Part shown: in pieces, positions 58,878-64,000 of the stretch | How the letters are laid out: each line of letters starts with the position of its first letter | How positions within the stretch are numbered: the first letter of the stretch is position 1 | Origin: Candidatus Pantoea floridensis | GTDB lineage: Bacteria; Pseudomonadota; Gammaproteobacteria; Enterobacterales; Enterobacteriaceae | Length of the DNA stretch: 64,000 nt | Reading direction: 5' to 3' | Assembly: GCF_900215435.1 (NCBI RefSeq) | Contig: NZ_OCMY01000001.1 | Span: 806,001-870,000, forward strand | Translations under genes and position numbers: made by a program | Notes under the pieces: model-generated | Database searches by the model: none | Told to the model about the DNA's origin: nothing | Seen by the model: only the letters and a program-made list of their open reading frames with translations

Positions 58878-60743
58878 ATGAGTTTTGATATTGCAAAATA
58901 CCCGACACTGGCGTTAGCAAACACGGTTCAGGAATTACGTTTATTACCGAAAGAAAAACTTCCGGAGCTGTGTGACGAACTGCGTCAGTATCTGCTGGAC
59001 AGCGTAAGCCGTTCTTCCGGTCACTTTGCCTCGGGTCTGGGCGTCGTCGAGCTAACCGTGGCGCTGCATTATGTTTATAACACCCCATTTGACCATCTGG
59101 TGTGGGACGTGGGCCATCAGGCTTATCCGCACAAGATTCTGACCGGACGCCGCGATCGCATCGGCACTATCCGCCAGAAAAATGGCCTGCATCCCTTCCC
59201 GTGGCGCGGTGAGAGTGAATACGACGTGCTGAGCGTCGGCCACTCTTCAACTTCGATCAGCGCCGGTCTCGGCATGGCGGTTGCCGCCGAGCGTGAAGGC
59301 AAAGGTCGCCGCACCGCCTGCATCATCGGTGATGGCGCCATCACCGCGGGTATGGCGTTTGAAGCCATGAACCACGCCGGTGATATCAAGCCGGATATGT
59401 TGGTGATCCTCAACGACAATGAAATGTCGATCTCTGAGAACGTCGGTGCGCTCAACAATCGGCTGGCACAGATTCTCTCTGGCAAAACCTATTCTCGCCT
59501 GCGCGAAGGTGGCAAGCGAGTGCTGGGCGGATTACCGCCGATCAAAGAGCTGGTGAAACGCACCGAAGAGCACCTGAAAGGTATGGTGGTGCCGGGCACG
59601 CTGTTTGAAGAGCTGGGCTTCAACTACATCGGACCGGTGGATGGTCACGACGTGCTGACGCTGGTAAGCACGCTGAAGAACATGCGCGATCTGAAAGGCC
59701 CGCAGTTCCTGCACATCATGACCAAAAAGGGCAAAGGTTATGCTCCGGCGGAACAGGATCCGATCGCCTGGCACGCGGTACCGAAGTTCGATCCCGCTAG
59801 CCTGTCGCTGCCAAAAAGCGTACCGGGCCTGCCAAGCTATTCGAAGATCTTCGGCAACTGGCTGAGTGAAATGGCCGCTGACGATCCGCGTTTGATGGCC
59901 GTTACGCCAGCGATGCGCGAAGGTTCGGGCATGGTGAGTTATTCCCGCGACTATCCGCAGCAATATTTTGATGTGGCGATTGCTGAACAGCATGCGGTAA
60001 CGTTCGCGGCAGGCATGGCGATTGGTGGTTATAAGCCGATTGTAGCGATCTACTCGACCTTCCTGCAGCGCGCCTACGATCAGCTGATCCACGATGTTGC
60101 GATCCAGAAACTGCCGGTACTGTTTGCTATCGATCGCGGCGGCATTGTCGGTGCCGATGGCCAAACCCATCAGGGCGCGTTTGATATCGCCTTTTTGCGC
60201 TGTGTGCCAGAAATGGTGATCATGACGCCAAGCGACGAAAACGAATGCCGGTTGATGCTCTACACGGGTTATCACTATCAAAATGGCCCGAGCGCAGTGC
60301 GCTATCCACGCGGCACCGGCACCGGTGCAGTGCTGGAACCGCTGGCAAGTTTGCCGCTGGGCAAAGGCATTGTGAAGCGTCGCGGCGAGAAACTGGCCAT
60401 CCTCAATTTCGGCACCTTGCTGCCAGAAGCAGCGGCGGCGGCGGAAGCGCTCAACGCCACGCTGGTGGATATGCGTTTTGTGAAGCCGCTGGATGAAGCG
60501 TTAATTGCCGAACTGGCTGCCAGCCACGACGCGCTGATTACGCTGGAAGAAGGGGCGATCAAAGGCGGCGCCGGCAGCGGCGTTAACGAGTACGTGATGG
60601 CGAAACGCCTGCGCGTACCGGTACTCAACCTCGGCCTGCCGGATGAGTTCATTCCACAGGGCACGCAGGAAGAAGTACGCCAGGATTACCAACTGGATGC
60701 CGCCGGTATTCAGCAACAAATCGCTGACTGGCTCGCCCAATAA
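58878..60743 (+). CDS. dxs: 1-deoxy-D-xylulose-5-phosphate synthase
   Basis: 621 residues (E. coli 620) from the ATG at 58878. Thiamine-diphosphate motif [18 protein letters not shown] and later [12 protein letters not shown]; catalytic His in SGHFASGLG and Glu in [14 protein letters not shown]. It condenses pyruvate and glyceraldehyde-3-phosphate, the first step of the MEP isoprenoid path and a precursor of thiamine and pyridoxal. Third gene of the operon. Confidence 0.98.
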   Translation: MSFDIAKYPTLALANTVQELRLLPKEKLPELCDELRQYLLDSVSRSSGHFASGLGVVELTVALHYVYNTPFDHLVWDVGHQAYPHKILTGRRDRIGTIRQKNGLHPFPWRGESEYDVLSVGHSSTSISAGLGMAVAAEREGKGRRTACIIGDGAITAGMAFEAMNHAGDIKPDMLVILNDNEMSISENVGALNNRLAQILSGKTYSRLREGGKRVLGGLPPIKELVKRTEEHLKGMVVPGTLFEELGFNYIGPVDGHDVLTLVSTLKNMRDLKGPQFLHIMTKKGKGYAPAEQDPIAWHAVPKFDPASLSLPKSVPGLPSYSKIFGNWLSEMAADDPRLMAVTPAMREGSGMVSYSRDYPQQYFDVAIAEQHAVTFAAGMAIGGYKPIVAIYSTFLQRAYDQLIHDVAIQKLPVLFAIDRGGIVGADGQTHQGAFDIAFLRCVPEMVIMTPSDENECRLMLYTGYHYQNGPSAVRYPRGTGTGAVLEPLASLPLGKGIVKRRGEKLAILNFGTLLPEAAAAAEALNATLVDMRFVKPLDEALIAELAASHDALITLEEGAIKGGAGSGVNEYVMAKRLRVPVLNLGLPDEFIPQGTQEEVRQDYQLDAAGIQQQIADWLAQ

Positions 60744-60833
60744 TCTTCAGTCCTCCTCGCTCACCGCCCGGTGAGCGAGCCTGCTGCTATGCTTAGGGAA
60801 CGATTTCCCTCAAGCATAAGAGCAGGAGCCCAC

Positions 60834-61808
60834 ATGAAAACTATTCCCTTAGGCCAAACCGACTTACAGGTTTCGCGTCTCTGTTTTGGCTGTATGACGT
60901 TCGGCGATCCCACGCGCGGTAATCACGCCTGGACTCTGCCGGAAGAGAGCAGTCGACCGCTGATCAAACAAGCGCTGGAGGCTGGCATTAACTTCTTCGA
61001 TACCGCCAACAGCTATTCCGATGGCAGCAGCGAAGAGATTGTCGGCCGTGCGTTAAGAGACTTTGCGCAGCGCGATCGGGTGGTGGTCGCCACCAAAGTC
61101 TATTTCCCGCTGAGCAATCTGTCACAAGGCCTATCACGCAAGAATATCCTGCAGTCTATCGATGATAGCCTGACACGCCTCGGCATGGAGTATGTCGACC
61201 TGCTGCAGATTCACCGCTGGGATTACAACACGCCAATTGAAGAGACGCTGGAAGCACTGCATGAGGTAGTGAAATCGGGCAAGGCGCGCTATATCGGCGC
61301 CTCGTCGATGCATGCATCACAGTTTGCTCAGGCGCTGGAACTACAGAAGCAAAACAACTGGGCACGCTTTGTCAGCATGCAGGATCAGTACAACCTGATT
61401 CAACGTGAAGAAGAGAATGACATGCATCCGCTGTGTCAGCGTGAGGGGATTGCCGTGCTGCCGTGGAGCCCGCTGGCACGCGGTAAACTCACGCGTCCGT
61501 GGGGCGAAACCACCGCCCGCTCCGTATCAGACAATGTGATGGAAAAGCTGTATACCGGCACCGAAGAGAACGATGCAGCGATCGCCGAACGGCTGGCTAA
61601 CGTTGCTGCGGATAAAGGCGTGACGCGCGCGCAGGTGGCGCTGGCATGGCTGCTACATAAACCTGCCGTCACCGCGCCGATCATTGGCGCCTCGCGCGAG
61701 CAGCAGTTTGCTGAGCTGGTGAAGGCCGTCGATGTAGAGTTGAGTACGAATGAAATTGCAGAGCTGGAAACGGTGTATCAACCGCATCCAACCGTCGGAT
61801 TTGAGTGA
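60834..61808 (+). CDS. yajO: Aldo/keto reductase YajO (XylR-like 1-deoxyxylulose-5-phosphate synthesis protein)
   Basis: 324 residues from the ATG at 60834, preceded by AGCAGGAG. The tetrad is visible: Asp in FDTANSYSD, Tyr in NSYSDGSSEE, Lys in VATKVYFP and His in LLQIHRWDY. TIM-barrel NADPH-dependent reductase. E. coli YajO can supply 1-deoxyxylulose 5-phosphate under some conditions, consistent with its place after dxs. Confidence 0.93.
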   Translation: MKTIPLGQTDLQVSRLCFGCMTFGDPTRGNHAWTLPEESSRPLIKQALEAGINFFDTANSYSDGSSEEIVGRALRDFAQRDRVVVATKVYFPLSNLSQGLSRKNILQSIDDSLTRLGMEYVDLLQIHRWDYNTPIEETLEALHEVVKSGKARYIGASSMHASQFAQALELQKQNNWARFVSMQDQYNLIQREEENDMHPLCQREGIAVLPWSPLARGKLTRPWGETTARSVSDNVMEKLYTGTEENDAAIAERLANVAADKGVTRAQVALAWLLHKPAVTAPIIGASREQQFAELVKAVDVELSTNEIAELETVYQPHPTVGFE

Positions 61809-61853
61809 TGTCCCGCATCCTCTCCCGCCAGCGGGAGAGGATGCGGTTTTCGG

Positions 61854-62354
61854 CTAAAAGGCCAATCCTAGCCCGTACAAAATCACCGCAGAAATCACGC
61901 CAGCAATAATGTCGTCGACCATAATTCCCATGCCGCCATGCACATTCTGATCGAACCAGCGAATTGGCCAGGGTTTCCAGATATCGAAAATGCGGAAAAT
62001 CACAAATCCCGCCACCACCCATTGCCAGCTCATGGCCGGAATTGCCATCAGCGTAATCCACATGCCAATGAACTCATCCCAGACGATGCTGCCATGATCG
62101 TGCACGCCCATATCTTTGGCGGTGCGGTGACACAGATAGACGCCGACGCTGATCCCCACTAACAGCACCAGCGTATAGATCTGGAACGGCAGGAAGGTCA
62201 GTAGCCACCAGAAAGGGATGGCGGCAACCGAGCCAACGGTGCCCGGCATTGACGGACTTAAGCCGCTGCCAAACCCCGTCGCCAGCAGATGCCAGGGATT
62301 GCGCAGGCGCAGGCGACTTTTAGCAACATCTTTACTTGCTAGCAAAGTGATCAA
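61854..62354 (-). CDS. pgpA: Phosphatidylglycerophosphatase A
   Basis: 166 residues with four membrane helices. [20 protein letters not shown] at the start, [13 protein letters not shown], and the acidic metal-binding motif [15 protein letters not shown]. It removes the phosphate from phosphatidylglycerol phosphate in the inner membrane. Its start overlaps thiL by 23 bases, so the two are coupled. Confidence 0.96.
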   Translation of the reverse strand: MITLLASKDVAKSRLRLRNPWHLLATGFGSGLSPSMPGTVGSVAAIPFWWLLTFLPFQIYTLVLLVGISVGVYLCHRTAKDMGVHDHGSIVWDEFIGMWITLMAIPAMSWQWVVAGFVIFRIFDIWKPWPIRWFDQNVHGGMGIMVDDIIAGVISAVILYGLGLAF

Positions 62355-63309
62355 ATCCTTTTAGATTGACGCTGCGCGGCTTACCGTTCTCCAGCAGGTT
62401 CAGCCCTTCTGATTCCGGAGCAATTTGGCCAATGCAGGTATAAGGCACGCCAAAATGACCGAGCGCCACGTCAAGCGCGCCACGGTTAACTTCGGGCACG
62501 GTAAAGCACAGCTCGTAATCTTCGCCACCGCTCAGCGCCCATTGCAGCACCAGCTCAGGTTCGAAGTGGTCGCGCAGCGCCGGAGAAAGCGGTAACGCGT
62601 CAAGATTAAGGCGAGCACCCACGCGGCTGGCGGTCAGCACATGCCCGAGATCGGCAATCAAACCATCTGAAATATCGATCGCCGAGGTCGCCAAACCGCG
62701 CAGCGCCTGCCCTTGCAGTACGCGCGGCATCGGACGCAGATGGCGCTTAATCAACGCTTCGTGCACCGCAGGATCGTTCAGGCGATGGCGATGCTGTAGC
62801 AGCGATAAACCAGCAGCGCTATCGCCCAGCGTACCGGTGACGAAGATCCAGTCGCCTGGCTTGGCACCAGAGCGTTTCAGTGCCCTGCCCACCGGCACCA
62901 GGCCATGAATGCCGAGCGTCATACTCAGCGGGCCGCGCGTGGTATCACCGCCAATCAGCTGCATATCGTAATAATCCAGCAGCTCAAACAGGCTATCGCT
63001 AAAGGCAGCCACCCAACTTTCATCGATCTCGGGCAGCGTTAACGCCAGCGTTAGCCAGGCAGGATCGGCGCCCATGGCGGCTAAATCGCTGAGGTTGACG
63101 GCAACGGCTTTGTAGCCGAGATCGGCAGGATGGATGTCACGTAAGAAGTGGACGCCCGCTACCAGCGTATCGGTACTGATGGCGAGAGTCTGTTTTTCTG
63201 GCACGTTGAGTAACGCGCAGTCATCACCAATTCCTTTCTCCACATCGCGGCGGGAGCTGGTGACGCGGTTAAAGTAACGTGCGATCAGTTCGAATTCACC
63301 ACAAGACAT
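62332..63309 (-). CDS. thiL: Thiamine-monophosphate kinase
   Basis: 325 residues. GIGDDCALL near the N-terminus, [28 protein letters not shown] and the ATP/metal site AIDISDGL are the PurM-like family signatures. It phosphorylates thiamine monophosphate to the active diphosphate used by Dxs. In the order ribE-nusB-thiL-pgpA. Confidence 0.97.
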   Translation of the reverse strand: MSCGEFELIARYFNRVTSSRRDVEKGIGDDCALLNVPEKQTLAISTDTLVAGVHFLRDIHPADLGYKAVAVNLSDLAAMGADPAWLTLALTLPEIDESWVAAFSDSLFELLDYYDMQLIGGDTTRGPLSMTLGIHGLVPVGRALKRSGAKPGDWIFVTGTLGDSAAGLSLLQHRHRLNDPAVHEALIKRHLRPMPRVLQGQALRGLATSAIDISDGLIADLGHVLTASRVGARLNLDALPLSPALRDHFEPELVLQWALSGGEDYELCFTVPEVNRGALDVALGHFGVPYTCIGQIAPESEGLNLLENGKPRSVNLKGFDHFASK

Positions 63310-63330
63310 AAGTCAGGTCTCAATGAGAAA

Positions 63331-63353
63331 AAGGCCGGTAAACCGGCCTTCAT
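63331..63353 (-). terminator. Hairpin between nusB and thiL
   Basis: AAGGCCGG-TAAA-CCGGCCTT stem with T residues on the minus-strand side; partial termination is likely, since thiL-pgpA continue in the same direction. Confidence 0.65.
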
Positions 63354-63355
63354 TA

Positions 63356-63775
63356 CTATTTTTTATTGGGTCGAATTTGCGGGGCAGCTTTGTCGAGGAC
63401 ACCGTTGACGAATTTGTGGCTGTCTTCAGCACCAAACACTTTGGCCAACTCAATGCCTTCGTTGATGGCCACTTTGTAAGGCACATCAGAACGCTTGCTC
63501 AGCTCATACAGCGAAATACGCAGGATGGCTTTTTCTACCTGGCCCAGCTCTTCCAGCTGACGCGACAGGTAAGGCTTCATCAGACCGTCCAGGTACGCGC
63601 TGTTAGTCGCCACACCGGCCAGCAATTCGCGGAAATAGCTAATATCGACGTCTTTGACGTCTTGTTCCGCCAGAAACTGGTATTCCACATCGGCAATGTC
63701 GTTCTTAGACAGCTGCCAGGAGTAAAGCGCCTGAACAGCGCACTCACGGGCGCGACGACGAGCAGCAGGTTTCAC
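63356..63775 (-). CDS. nusB: Transcription antitermination factor NusB
   Basis: 139 residues, the standard length. All-helical protein with the Arg-rich RNA-binding start [20 protein letters not shown] and the end [20 protein letters not shown]. With NusE (S10) it binds boxA RNA for rRNA antitermination. It follows ribE by 19 bases. Confidence 0.97.
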   Translation of the reverse strand: MKPAARRRARECAVQALYSWQLSKNDIADVEYQFLAEQDVKDVDISYFRELLAGVATNSAYLDGLMKPYLSRQLEELGQVEKAILRISLYELSKRSDVPYKVAINEGIELAKVFGAEDSHKFVNGVLDKAAPQIRPNKK

Positions 63776-63794
63776 AAAATTCCCCTTACAAAAA

Positions 63795-64000
63795 TCAGGC
63801 TTTGATGGCTTTCAATACGTTGATCATTTCGAGTGCAGTCAGGGCCGCTTCGGCACCTTTATTTCCTGCTTTCGTGCCGGCGCGTTCAATCGCCTGCTCG
63901 ATATTTTCAGTGGTCAACACGCCGAAGGTCACCGGGATTTCGCTGGACATGGCGACGTGCGCAATGCCCGAGCTGGCTTCACCGGCCACATATTCGAAGT
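63795..64000 (-). CDS. ribE: 6,7-dimethyl-8-ribityllumazine synthase, C-terminal part (N-terminus outside window)
   Basis: About 68 C-terminal residues of about 156. [20 protein letters not shown], with the catalytic-region [20 protein letters not shown] and the final [13 protein letters not shown], is lumazine synthase. The frame remains open to the window edge, so the start lies beyond it. It makes the lumazine precursor of riboflavin. First gene seen of the ribE-nusB-thiL-pgpA operon. Confidence 0.95.
   Translation of the reverse strand, partial: FEYVAGEASSGIAHVAMSSEIPVTFGVLTTENIEQAIERAGTKAGNKGAEAALTALEMINVLKAIKA

Overview
This is a chromosomal window from a member of the Enterobacterales, most likely the Erwiniaceae (Pantoea or Erwinia). 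The backbone runs acrB, rpmE2-rpmJ2, tomB-hha, ffs, atl, ybaY, tesB, glnK-amtB, mdlAB, decR, cof, ybaE, queC, fadM, ybaV, ppiD, hupB, lon, clpXP, tig, bolA, yajG, ampG, cyoABCDE, yajR, yajQ, panE, yajL, thiI, xseB-ispA-dxs-yajO, pgpA, thiL, nusB, ribE. This is close to the E. coli order around 10 minutes. It is interrupted by loci I associate with Pantoea/Erwinia: a zinc ABC importer beside tomB, a PLP enzyme opposite decR, and an aldehyde/alcohol dehydrogenase pair with its own sigma-54 activator. The genus assignment is inference from synteny and protein similarity.

Layout. 1-5960: the end of the AcrB efflux pump, a zinc-starvation block (zinc-free L31/L36 paralogues and a zinc-type ABC importer, each preceded by a Zur-like dyad), one unknown gene, then tomB-hha. 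6077-16654: an AT-rich integrated island at the 3' end of the 4.5S RNA gene ffs. 16638-30450: ffs, DNA repair, nitrogen sensing (sigma-54 glnK-amtB), the MdlAB exporter, a decR/PLP pair, HMP-PP phosphatase, queuosine synthesis and thioesterases. 30560-40819: protein folding and proteolysis (ppiD, hupB, lon, clpX, clpP, tig) with visible sigma-32 promoters, then bolA and yajG. 40874-49050: ampG, the cytochrome bo3 operon and yajR. 49084-53737: adhP-ald with a divergent AcoR-like activator. 53734-64000: yajQ, panE-yajL, thiI, the isoprenoid operon xseB-ispA-dxs-yajO, and the ribE-nusB-thiL-pgpA operon, cut at its ribE end.

The island is the unusual part. A 21-bp att core occurs three times: in direct orientation at the two ends (6077-6097 and 16634-16654) and once inverted inside (15289-15309). 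The internal copy lies in a full copy of the predicted attP: a 138-bp perfect inverted repeat of the left end plus a 140-bp inverted repeat (one mismatch) of the right end. The cargo (about 9.2 kb) and the integrase gene (about 1.3 kb) are therefore each bracketed by inverted att sites and could in principle be flipped separately, while the outer pair allows excision. Cargo includes a HEPN-type protein, a DUF2188-like protein, a serine recombinase with its own dyad site, and a translationally coupled two-gene operon. That operon pairs a possibly NdpA-like protein with a three-helix membrane protein carrying a (Gln-Pro)12 tail. The cargo also holds a gene broken by one in-frame TGA, a RipA-like membrane protein and two small unknown genes. 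The hexamer AGTACT is strongly over-represented on the right half of the island. No CRISPR array, insertion sequence, tRNA or prophage structural gene was seen.
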